A stretch of DNA of 64,000 nt, taken from positions 8,432,001-8,496,000 of the forward strand of contig JAULSU010000001.1 in assembly GCA_030512335.1 (NCBI GenBank), given 5' to 3'. The translations under genes were made by a program, and so were the position numbers. How positions within the stretch are numbered: the stretch's first letter is position 1; every line of letters starts with the position of its first letter. The notes beneath the pieces are model-generated. The model did not search any database, was not told the DNA's origin, and saw only the letters and a list, made by a program, of their open reading frames with translations. This document shows, in pieces, positions 44,474 through 54,600 of the stretch. This DNA is from Immersiella caudata. Its lineage: Eukaryota; Ascomycota; Sordariomycetes; Sordariales; Lasiosphaeriaceae.

Positions 44474-46806
44474 ATGGTTCCCCTCACATTGGGTGCCCAA
44501 CGCGCTCTGCGAGCGGCCGGGCAACCAACCGCCATGGAACCGACTTCGCCAACACCATTACAGCTTGCCGACGATGATGCCCCCCGGTTCGCAGCACGAC
44601 AGATTCCCGGTTATTTCACCGCTGCTGAAGTTCGCAAGAGCCTCGGTCAGCATGGCCCCGAGGTAGCTGCGACATCAGTTCGGTTGGTCGACCATCCGAA
44701 GGACTCGGGTATCCAGGGCAACCACTTCCTTCCGGGCTGCGCGTGCGAGCCCCTACACGCTCAGTGCGGCAATCCCAGCCCACGGCCAGATGTGGGTTGC
44801 AAAATTCGCTTCACCCCTGAGCAGCTCCGACTGGATGCCGAAGCTGGCTGTCTCTTCTGCCGCACAGTCTACGGTGGAGTCCAAGCCGCGCCGCCATGGG
44901 ACCCAAGCCGCAAGACCCCGACCCCGATGCTGCCCTCATTTGAGCTCAACTCTGCTCGATGGGAGATGCAAGATGCGGGAATCATGCTGTTTCAGCCAAC
45001 TGCCGATCTGCCTCTCATGATGTACGTCGACGAAAAGGTGGCTAGTACGTCACCGTGTCGTATGTTTCGACGAAGAGGGGACCTTCCATCAACGACAGAC
45101 GCCCAGGGTATCATCTCGTACGTCGAGCGATCCAACAAAGACTGTCACGAAAACCATTCATGTAGTTCGTCCCAGAGCTCAACATTCCGGCCTACTCGTC
45201 TTGTCCGGGTTGAAGTAAAGGGTGGACTGTACGCAGTGAAGCTGGTTCAGGGCGTCGCCGCCCAAGCAGCAGACAAGTACCTCACGCTCAGCCACTGCTG
45301 GGGCACCAATATGCCATCGTCGTCCAAAACCTTGGCCTCAACGCTCCAGCAGAACCTCATCAAGATCCCCTGGCGGGGCCTGACGCAAACCTTCCGCGAC
45401 GCCGTGGCCACGACCGAACGGCTCGGATACACCCACATCTGGATCGACTCTCTCTGCATCATCCAAGACAGCAAAGCAGACTGGGAAGCCGAAGCCGCAG
45501 TTATGGGCGAAGTCTACGCCAACTGCGACCTCATGCTCAGCGCCGACGGTGCATCCAACGGTAGCATCGGCCTTTTCCGCTCGGCTCAAATCTCCTCTCG
45601 ACCATGGAAACCCGAGGGCGTTTGGGAACCGTCCTCGACGCCGTCCGGTTTGCGTACATCAAATCCCACCGTACCTTCAACCAAATGGTCCAAATGTTTC
45701 CCAGCCCCGACGAATGGGCCCGCATGTGCCCGCTGGACTCAAGGGCGTGGTGCTACCAAGAGCGCAGACTCGCACCGCGCATTATCCACTTTAGCATGGA
45801 CGAGCTGCTCTGGGACTGTCAACGCGGCGGGCTCTGCCAGTGCGGCGCATATGGGGATCTACCGCTTCCCACGGACCGGGCGCAGCTGCACCAAGTTGTG
45901 ACGGCGGCGACAGTGAAAGGTAGGGCGGTGAAGGAGTTTCACTGGAGTCTTGCTGTCACAGGGTACAGCGAGAAAAACCTCACTTTCTGGACGGATCGGC
46001 TGCCGGCGTTATCGGGTCTTGCTCAGAAGTTTCTGCCTCAACCCCTATCCGACTCCCCAGCCAGTACCTCATCTCTTCGGGAGCAGAAGGAGGACATCCC
46101 CTTCAACAGCATCTCCCTCGGCCGCTACCTCGCCGGTCTCTGGTCCAGCTACCTCAACCGTGGCCTCTGTTGGTGGGCCGACTACCGCCCATGCATGCGC
46201 ATATCCATACCAACCCAATACATCGCCCCATCCTGGTCATGGATGTCCGTGTCAGGCCAGGTGCAGATCGTCCTCCCTGAGCAGTTCCAACCCGCTGCCG
46301 AGGTTCTCAGCGCTGATTGCGTCCCAATTTCGCCCAGCAACCCAACAGGGCCTGTATCCTACGGTGAAGTCACCCTTCGCGCTAAAGTTATTTCCCTTTT
46401 GATGTTCCGCGGAGTGGTTGGGAAAATGGATAGGAAGGTCTTTCTCCATGTTGAGTGCGCCGACCCCTTGGAGCTAACAAAGAGAGTCTGTCCCGGTACC
46501 TTCCGACCGGATGCAGCACCAATACTTGAAGGCGACCTTGCCGACGCAACTTTTTTCGCGGGTGCTAACTACTTCTTAGAGGATCCGAATGTTAAAGGGG
46601 AAGAGCTGGAACTGATGAACGACGGCCCCTATTTTGGGCTGCTCATGGCGAAGATGTTCATAATGGTCGTTACGCCGGCCGCGAGTTGTGAGAGGGGTAC
46701 GTATGAGAGGGTTGGGTCGGTGTTTAGAGAGGGTTTTCGGGGGGTGATGGAGGATAAGTCGAGGTTTTTTGAGGGGGTTGAGGGGGAGGTTATCAGGCTT
46801 GTGTAA
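44474..46806 (+). CDS. HET-domain protein, one frame break
   Basis: A protein of about 775 residues if one frame change is allowed. The N-terminal region has a CACEPLHAQCG and a CLFC cysteine pair. The HET domain follows: YLTLSHCWG (about 270), FRDAVATTERLGYTHIWIDS, LCIIQDSKADWEAEAAVM and YANCDLMLSADGASNG. The C-terminal part continues with PLDSRAWCYQERRLAPRI, WDCQRGG and SWSWMSVSG, the usual HET tail. The frame changes near 45616; one extra G in the GGG run gives PEGRLGTVLDAV. A 56-nt intron (45561-45616) would also restore frame but deletes the conserved segment after the HET core and has a weak GTAGCA donor. HET domains trigger incompatibility cell death in filamentous fungi, and inactivated alleles are common. 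It sits 120 bp after the TPR-ankyrin gene. Confidence 0.85.
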
Positions 46807-46935
46807 GGGTCAAAGAGATGTGGTGCGTTGGTTATTCTCTGCCATGGAGTATTCTGTTTGGTGATGAGACTAACAGACAAACCCGGTGTAGCCTGACGAT
46901 TCTCCATTCTGCCCACGTTGAACACCCCGAGCTAG

Positions 46936-47473
46936 TCGGCTACCCCCGGAATCGAAGGCGCCCAACCACACGATGCCCTCCAAGCTCTGACTGGCCTTGT
47001 CGGCCGCGTCATCGTCCGCGAGCGCAAAGGCGATAGCTTAATCGGCAGCGTTATCCGTGGATGCCTTATTAAGTTTAATAACTGCCCATGGTCCTCGGTA
47101 CCGTACGCTTCAACATCTTCTTGAACGCGTCGGTACAACCAAAGCAGGTGATCCCCTTTGATGCCGGCATCATCGACGACATTGACATCGTTCGAATCGA
47201 CCGTAAGAGACCGTTCCTGTGTCGTGTCACCGAGGACGCAACGGGGAGGGTGGTTACGCTTGCGATGCCGCACGGTATGCACTTGACAACGAGGCCTCGC
47301 AGATTGCAGAGGGGATGAAGTTTGAGGATATTGATATTACAACTTTTAACCCGTGGGGGAGGAATTCTGATCGTTTTAACCCACTAGTCAGTCATCCACC
47401 GGATCTGAGGATTCGGTTGAAGACGGTTTCTTTTATTATGAATTTTGTTTCATTTATGGATATAGCGAGGTGA
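46936..47473 (+). pseudogene. remnant of an unknown conserved-looking gene, two frame changes
   Basis: Three consecutive plus-strand coding segments fit together with one-base shifts. The first is LQALTGLVGRVIVRERKGD through NNCPWSSVPY. The second is FNIFLNASVQPKQVIPFDAG through RVTEDATGRVVTLAMPHG. The third is YALDNEASQIAEGMKFEDID through FMDIAR before a stop. Breaks fall near 47103 and 47275. No start codon or upstream exon was found; an acceptor-like CTAG precedes the first segment at 46931-46935. I do not recognise the family. It lies about 130 bp after the HET gene on the same strand. Confidence 0.45.
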
Positions 47474-47898
47474 GGTGAGGTGTTGTTTCACAGTATTTGG
47501 GTGAGAAGGGCTAGAGTTATTATTTCTAGAGTGGTCGGGCTAATGGGAGACTGGGTTCAGCAGGGGAAATGTAAATAATGACCTCTTTTCGCCTCCTGAA
47601 TGGGCGATGGAGCGTCAACTGGTAGGTTCTTCATCGAGATGGATGCTGGGGATCCCACACTTTATCGATCTTACCAGGCTTGTTTAACTGGACAGGAGCT
47701 GACTTCAGTGTGTGTTGGGGAGGTAATCTGGGCTTTTCTGGATAAATTTCCCGAGCACGGCGTTGGGCCTCTGGCGCCTATTTTCCTGCCGCCCCTTTTG
47801 TAGGCCCATCTGGGCCCTGGACCCTGGTAAAATTTTCTCCGGATCATCATTCATCGACCCTTTTCCCTTTCTTATAATTTGATTTTCTCTTTTAATCT

Positions 47899-48745
47899 TT
47901 GCTTCTGGATGTTGTAGTTCTTTGGGCCGGCGTGGCTAATTGCAATCACACAGAGCCACCACCACGTAAGTTGTGTGAGAAAAGTTCCGTACCTGATTTG
48001 GTGATGAAGTTGACGGAGAGAACATGCAGAGTCGCCGGTTTTCACATCTTCCTCAGGCCAACAACCACCGCCGCAAGACGCACCACCAGCTGCGTTAACT
48101 CCTGCCGCATCAGCCGCCCCTGCACAAGCCCCAGCGACTTCTGTCCCTCCATCTTCGACCCCCACAGCCGCCTCGACGGTCATTTTGAGAGCAACAACAA
48201 TTCGGCAAGGAAACCAAAGCAGCGGAGATACAAGTCCAACTACGCAACCAACAAACACTGGGGCGATCATCAACACTGCGACCTCCCAGCTAAGCAAGCC
48301 GCCCTTAAACACGTCCGAGTCCAGCCCACCGATGTCTTCGGGAGACGATAGACCGTCAATCAGCAAAGACCAAAGAATCGGCATCGGGGTCGGCGTTGGC
48401 ATCGGCGGTGCTGCTGTCCTCGTTGCCCTCCTGGCCTGGCTGTTCCCAAGGAAAAAGACCAAAAATGCAGACGGCGAGCCCGAGGAAACTGGGAAGTGTG
48501 CTTTCCGGTATCCTCGCGGTGGAGCAAGTCAGATAGTGATTGTTCACAATAATAATGTCATTGGTCGTTCGGGGAGCGATCTGGGCTGTAAAGGGGTGGA
48601 TTGTTGGGAGTCAGATACCCGTGTTTGGCATATGGGGAAGGAAACGCCATGCTGCCAGATGCCTTCCACATTTTGCAACCAAGTCGTATTAACACCGTCT
48701 CATTCCATCGTGTTGCATCCCATTATTCTTCTCACCAACATCTAA
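47899..48745 (+). pseudogene. single-pass membrane protein fragment, start missing
   Basis: A short first segment (DVVVLWAGVANCNHTEPPP) joins through a well-formed 64-nt intron (47966-48029, GTAAGT/GCAG) to a Pro/Thr/Ser-rich stalk, then a membrane helix (IGIGVGVGIGGAAVLVALLAW) with a basic stop-transfer FPRKKTK and a cytosolic tail. This is the stalk-TM-tail pattern of fungal sensor-like surface proteins. No ATG is available in frame upstream, because a TAA lies just before 47899, and the expected Cys-rich ectodomain is absent. It may be a 5'-truncated gene or need an exon I could not find. No function can be inferred. Confidence 0.4.
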
Positions 48746-48762
48746 CAATCCTCTTATCCTAC

Positions 48763-49573
48763 TCAACCGTAATACCCAGTACCCACCTCCCCCCCCCCCC
48801 CCCTATCCCGCACATACCTCCCCCACTCGATCCCCTTCACATCCTCATAACAACCCACCTCGGCCGGAACAAGACCCAAATCCTCCACCCCCGACAAGGG
48901 AGGTAATTCAGCACAATGCGCGACCAGTGAAACCTCCTGACAATAAGATGGCACCACAGCAACGCCGGCCCTGACCCAAATTAAATACAAGCCCGGGATA
49001 TCCGGCCAGTAAAACTCCGATGTGCCTCTGCACACAGCGAAAGTCCCTGCCTGAAGGCTAGCGGGCGGGAACAGCGTCGGCTAGGGCTATGAGATAGGGG
49101 GCTGGACATTGGGATGGACTTAGTTATGGCGATGCCTTATGAGAAAAAATAGAGTAGGTGGTAAGGGACTTACAGCTCCCTCCGTCCCGGTTGCATTAAA
49201 CAAGACTTCCAACCGCTTAGTGAGGTTGGCCTACGTGGTGAACTACAGTCCCTGGGGGAACACCCCGTAGCTGCCCGCATCAACGGGAGGAGGCATGATG
49301 GATGCTTTTTTCGCTGTGGATGTCGTCGATGGTGCCGTTGACGAAGAAGAGGGTGGCCGGGCTGGCGGCGGTGTTGGAGAAGACGACGGCCCATTGGCTT
49401 GAAGAGACGCGGTGGTTGCTGATGGCCCAGTTGCAGATGGGCGGGTTGAAGATGGGGTTGGGAGTGGTGGTGGTGTTGACGACGAGGGTGAAGGCTCGAG
49501 CTTGGCAGGAGGAAAGGGGGGGGGGGCGGGTGGTGGCGGTGGCCATGGCGCTGATGAGGAGAAGAGGGAGCAT
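48763..49573 (-). pseudogene. degenerate secreted protein gene with two CAG-to-TAG-like stops
   Basis: It begins MLPLLLISAMATATTRPPP, a signal-peptide-like start, and continues through NNT-type glycosylation motifs to TIDDIHSEK. There an A6 run (49306-49311) breaks the frame; dropping one base gives EKASIMPPPVDAGSYG. Two in-frame TAG codons follow (49243-49245 and 49231-49233), both one C-to-T change from CAG in a CpA context, before ANLTKRLEVLFNATGTEGA and a perfect GTAAGT donor at 49173. A second coding block (VCRGTSEFYWPDIPGLYL through ELPPLSGVEDLG) ends near 48763 after a poly-C tract. The combination suggests a RIP-touched pseudogene. No family is recognised. Confidence 0.55.
48789..48803. 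repeat. 15-nt poly-C tract
   Basis: A homopolymer at the 3' end of the degenerate secreted-protein gene, encoding poly-Gly on the minus strand. Confidence 0.9.
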
Positions 49574-50095
49574 TTTGGTGAAAGGTTTCAGGTGAGCTGC
49601 CTTGCGCTGTTCTCTTTGTCGGATCTAGTTGTGTTGAATCGGAATCGAGGATGCGACGGTGCTAACTCTTATACCTGTCGTCTCTTAAGCTGCTCTGAAG
49701 ACGAGTTTTGGATTCGAGTTGCACGATGGCGGTAGAGTTAGTGCAACCGATATGAAGGCCTCTCGTAAACGCGTGGACCAGCTGCTGACCCGCGCGGTAG
49801 CCGACAGCGCAGTACACCTCCTACCAACACAGTCTTCGCTCGCTTGTGCATTAGCCGGCTTGTCATCCTGGACAATATCTGAGCATTGCCCCAGATGGGA
49901 AGTGATGCGACTATGGGAAATCGGGCGCTTCATCATCGTGTGCATCACAGATTGCCCTTTTCTACACGCAATGAGACGGCGTTGAAGACGGTATTTGATT
50001 ATAAGGCTCGTCTTGAAGCTGTTGTCTGCTCGTGTTAAGCGCTAGATGTCCATGTTTCCACAAACGAGTTATATCACTGCCGACGCCCCTTCTTC
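49574..50095. other. intergenic, no gene seen
   Basis: Upstream flank of the degenerate secreted-protein gene and 3' flank of the membrane-anchored protein gene. Nothing else was identified. Confidence 0.45.
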
Positions 50096-51323
50096 CTATT
50101 TGCGTCCAGGGCTTGAGAGCTTTAGCTGCTCGTATGTCATGCAGGCTTGCCAAATCTGTACCCCCAGACCCACGATACCGAGAACAATGGCGAAAAACAC
50201 ACCAGTGAGGGTCGCCATCATGACATGCCGTCCACCGCTCCTCGGCTCCAACCATTTCTCCAAGACTCCTCGCGGTGTTGGATGATTGACTTCCTCGTAC
50301 AGGTCCATCAGACGCGCACCAAAGTACGAGTACGATATTTCGGATTCTCCGGCCAAACGATAGGAAGAGGACTCATACCGTAAGCAGTCGTCATCGAAGC
50401 CCTGTTTTCTGACGAGGGAGCGTAGCAAGCTTTGTGACTGGATGTCTGAAGGAAACAAGACCTTCTGAATCGAGTCTATCACCTCTAGTGCCAGCTGTCG
50501 AGGAATCAGGGCGTCCGAGCTGCGTCGGAAGCTGGTTAGTCCCATCCAGGTGGGCTTGTCAAGAGTAAGCCGATGGCCGCACATACCACTTCTTGGATTT
50601 TGCGGAGAATATCAAGTGCTCTTTCAATACCGCAGTGTGGTGATAAATGTCAACGGTTCCTGCCTTGTGGTCGAGCCGGAGGTGGCTGTGGAGGTCGTTA
50701 GTTGTGCGGAAACGCAGCCGGGCAACCCTGCGCAGTCTCGTGGCCCGGAGTCCATTGAAGATGTGTTGCGAGCGGGGCGAGCGGTCACTTTCGTCGAGAA
50801 CGGGATGTACGGTTTGTGGAAATGCCGCCCTCATGAAGTCAATCCGTGACATGGTCGCGTCCCAAGCCACCGGGCGTGTCCCTAGCTCGAGCAAACCCCC
50901 ACCGGCGGTACCATCCCTCGCGCAATTGACCATGAGTGCGATGCGTGCCGCCACATCAAAGGCGCCATCCTTGTCCTCGACCAGCGACTCGGCATGCCCG
51001 ATAGTACTTGTGACTGAGCTCCGCGAAGCAGTGGGTTCGGCGTGGATGAGCTTAACAATCTCAAGAACACTGTCATGGTTGGTGAGCGACGGGGCGATTG
51101 TGAAGAGCGAATCCGGGACGTATGACGAAGTGATGGTCTCGTAGTACGTGAAGAGGCCTTTGAGTTTGTGAGATCGCTGCCGCCAGATGCAAGGAGGCGT
51201 TACGTGACAGGACTGTAAGCCTGCAGCACAGCCAACACAAACATGCCAGTCCCAGAGGGCGCTGCAGAGAGCCTGGAATTCCTCTGAGCCTGGGACCTTG
51301 AGCGGAAATGGCGAATGAGCCAT
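50096..51323 (-). CDS. uncharacterised fungal protein with C-terminal membrane anchor
   Basis: Two exons, 51323-50587 and 50531-50096 (390 residues). The 55-nt intron has GTATGT/CAG borders and an ACTAAC branch site. Most of the protein is soluble. Conserved-looking segments are GLFTYYETITSSYVPDSL, GLLELGTRPVAWDATMSR, LRFRTTNDLHSHLRLDHKAG and YHHTAVLKEHL. The C-terminal block is SYSYFGARLMDLYEEVNHP, then PRGVLEKWLEPRSGGRHVMM, then one membrane helix (TLTGVFFAIVLGIVGLGVQI). I recognise this pattern from a widely expanded family of Pezizomycotina proteins without known function. The orientation suggests tail anchoring with the large domain in the cytosol. Its start codon lies 298 bp from that of the divergent protease-AAA gene, so the two may be co-expressed. 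Confidence 0.85.
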
Positions 51324-51621
51324 CTTGAATTTGGCGTCAGGCAGGGAGCCGTCGAAGTTTCAGCAGTTGCGGGAAGTATTGGGGATGGGAACTGGCGGGC
51401 AGGCAAATCGGCTCGTGGGGCTGATGGGCGCGCCGACCACGACGGGCGCACACAGTCGTCATTGGACGTGCCTTCCCCGACACCTTGCAGAATTCGGGTG
51501 GTGGCCGTGCAGGGTGGCGGTGGTTGCCTTTGCCAGTCTCTGGTACCCAAAAGACGGCATTAGCCAGCGGTCACGCTTTCCTTCCCCTCTTTCTGGCTCT
51601 TGCAGGAACTCTCGCACCCAG
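51324..51621. promoter_or_regulatory. 298-bp bidirectional promoter between membrane protein and protease-AAA genes
   Basis: The start codons at 51323 (minus) and 51622 (plus) face away from each other with no other gene between. Both promoters must fit here or overlap the coding ends. The size assumes the ATG chosen for the plus-strand gene; later in-frame ATGs at 51673 and 51685 would lengthen it slightly. Confidence 0.5.
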
Positions 51622-54600
51622 ATGAATGACCGTCTTCTAATCTCACTTCCAGTCCGCGTCCCCGTTCAGCCGATGCTGGTCGCGATGGAGCCGGCCTTGT
51701 CGCCTCATATTGCGCTGAGGACTCAAAAACGAGACAAGCTCCGGACTTCTACTCTGGAACTGGCCCATCGAATCCAGCGGCCCGTAATTCGCGCTTTCCA
51801 GAGCCTTGCCCGTCCCCGAAGCCAATGCGACACTATCGCCAGCTCCGACAACGCGTCCACCTCCTCTCCGAGCGTTCCAAACCTTCCCATAGTCCCGCCA
51901 CTTCAATTCGCCGCCGAGCAGCAAGACGGGGGAGATTCGCAGCAGTCGTTCTGGTCCGAGCCTTCGTCAGGGTTTGCAAGCTCTGTGTCTGCGGCGCCGA
52001 CGTCTTCAACCCCAACATCCTCATCACTTCCGCCCTCTGAGCCCTGTGTGCAGACAGAATGCCACCAAGCGAGCCAGCTTGCGGAGATTGCCGAGTTCGG
52101 TGGTGCTCTTCCCTGGAACGACAGTCCGTATCCGACTCCATCCGAACATGTAGCCCGCATAGAGCCAAGACCATCATGTCGGCTTGCGGACCATGTAGAG
52201 GTACAGCAACGTTCAGCTGAGGACGACATGAGACAAAGCGTCAGGACTCAGCTCGCCATCACGGCAGAGTCGCATTTGACTCCCACAGCCACCGTCAGCC
52301 CTGATTCAGTCCCTCTGTCCGGCCTTGTGGCAGAGGGAGAACATAGTACCCAGCCTGCTGCTGGATCAGAACAAATGGCCGCTCGAAGTCTAGTCCTCGA
52401 CATTGCTCAGCATGTACCAAGGACAGAGCCAGAGCTGCGCAGTCCAACGTTTATAGAGCTGGAAACAAGACCCGGTCGGGAGGACGGAGCGACGACGGGA
52501 GTCAGTCCTACGGCGCCCATTACCAGCCAGGAGCAAGGTCCCGCGGACCAGCCAGTCACCAATGCCGTCCCGCTGAGTTCCCCCGGTACTACGGAACGCA
52601 CAACCATCGCCTCGAAGCCGCTTCGTGTGTTATATCCTCGCCAACAGCAGGTTCTCATCTTTGACCGGAAGGCCGAAGCTTTCCTGAAGCAGAGATTTGA
52701 CGATGTGCTGGACAGACTGCAGGAACCACTCCTCACGGCCGTGTACAAACCACTGGAGCGGTATCAACCCATATCCATCCGCTTTGGGTATCTTGGGTTA
52801 AGCGAGGTGGATGCAAGACCGTCGATTATTTTCTTCTGCCCCGAGGAGAGGGGGAAGAAGGTCTGGAAGTTCTTCAGGAAACCTCCCGCACACAATCTCT
52901 GCCAACCACCCGATGGTGAATCTCCCGCTCTGGCCGTTTATGTTGTGGGTTCCCGACCGCGGCCACGGGTGTGGGAAATCACTGCGGATGTGGACATCGC
53001 ATCTGCCATCGTGCCGACAGACGCAAACTGTCGACACGAAGAGACGTACTGCGGCGCGTCAGTTCGGCTTAACTGCGGCGAACCTTCCGTCCAGGTACTG
53101 GCCACACTAGGGGGCTTGATCAGGGCGTGTGAGACTGGCTCTGAGCCCAGATTCCTGGCAATGACCGCGGGTCACTTGTTGGAAGCCTGGAAGTATATCG
53201 GAGACGATGGCGAATCAGGCCTTGAGGTCAACTCCGACTCCGACTCCGACTCCGACGCCGACTTTGGGACCGAAATCGATGGCTTGGAGGAAAGAGCGGA
53301 TGATATTTCGGGCGACTTTCCGGACAGCTCTTGGGGGTTCACACAATTTGACCAACTATCTACGTCAATCTTCACGCCGACGGTGAATACACATGATACG
53401 CCGGGGTACTATGATTGGGCTGTCTTCGAAGTTGACAAACCTAAAAGAAATCTGCTACCGGGGTGCCGAGGGGACGAAGACGCCGCGAGAGATTTTATCA
53501 TGCCGTTGGAAGAGGTATGCTGGGCTATGGAATCGCCAAGATCGGTTACTTTGCTGAGCACTTCAAATCCATCGGCCCCTGGGTATCTCACTGATGCCCC
53601 TTCAAGGCTGCTTCTTGGGCCCGGGAAGTTACTCGTGAAAACACTTTTGCTGACTCTCACCGGAGGGAAAAGTGAGTTGCTCGTGTAGGCATTGAGGCGC
53701 AGCTAACGTGTTCTTAGAAATTACCGACGGCGACTCGGGCTCCTGGGTAGTGGATCCAACAAGTTGTGAGGTGTTCGGTCACGCCGTCGCATCCGATATC
53801 CTGGACGACATCTACGTGATTCCCCTCCAAGATGCCCTCAACGACATAAAGCGAGAAATGGGCTTCTCACACATCACGCTACCAACGGCAGGCGACATCA
53901 TAAATAGGGCAATACCGCTGTGTGGACCCAACAGCACTAGTGGTGGTCCTGACCGACCAAAAATGTCGAAAACTCCCTCCCTCGAGACACTTGCCGAAGA
54001 ATGCACAAAGACTGCAGTGGCACAGGCATCCTCAGACAACCACAATGCCCGTGACGTTTCGAGCACCAAGACAGACCCCGACATTGTCCATCTTGTGGGC
54101 ACATCGCCTCCGGAAGAGAGAACCCCGGTCGACGTGGTGGTCTCAGATGACCATGGACCTAAATTGGCGAGCGCCTCTGGAGTTCAGACAAAAGACGACG
54201 CCAGCACATTCTCACTAGAGCTTGACCGGCTTCGTGGGGAAGAAGCATATAACAGAAAACGCATTCAGGCGTTGGAGAAAGCGCTGGCGGCAAACCTGCG
54301 CGGCCCAAGGCCTTCCGCACCACGGCTGCGGGCGTGGGGAAGTTACGCAGGCCTGAGCGATGTTGCTTCTGAGGGCAGCACCTTGGTAGGATCCTCATCA
54401 GATGTGTTTCCCAGAAATCGCCCCATAATACCTTCCATCCTCGAATGTGACTTTCACAAGTTCCAGAGCGGATTGACAGGCAAGGACAGCCGGTATGCCG
54501 TCACTGTCCTGCTATCACGACCGCTCTTTCGTCCAACCATGACCGAGGACCAGGGACCGGGACGAATCCGCATCCAGTCGCCATTTTTGCTACGAGCTTT

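Noticed and set aside
45561..45616. A 56-nt intron that would restore the HET frame
   Set aside because: The donor GTAGCA and acceptor CGAG are weak, and removal would delete the conserved segment right after the HET core. A one-base indel is simpler, though RNA evidence could overturn this.
47872..48462. 196-residue minus-strand frame with hydrophobic stretches
   Set aside because: It is opposite a plus-strand stalk-TM-tail sequence joined by a perfect intron, which explains the composition better.
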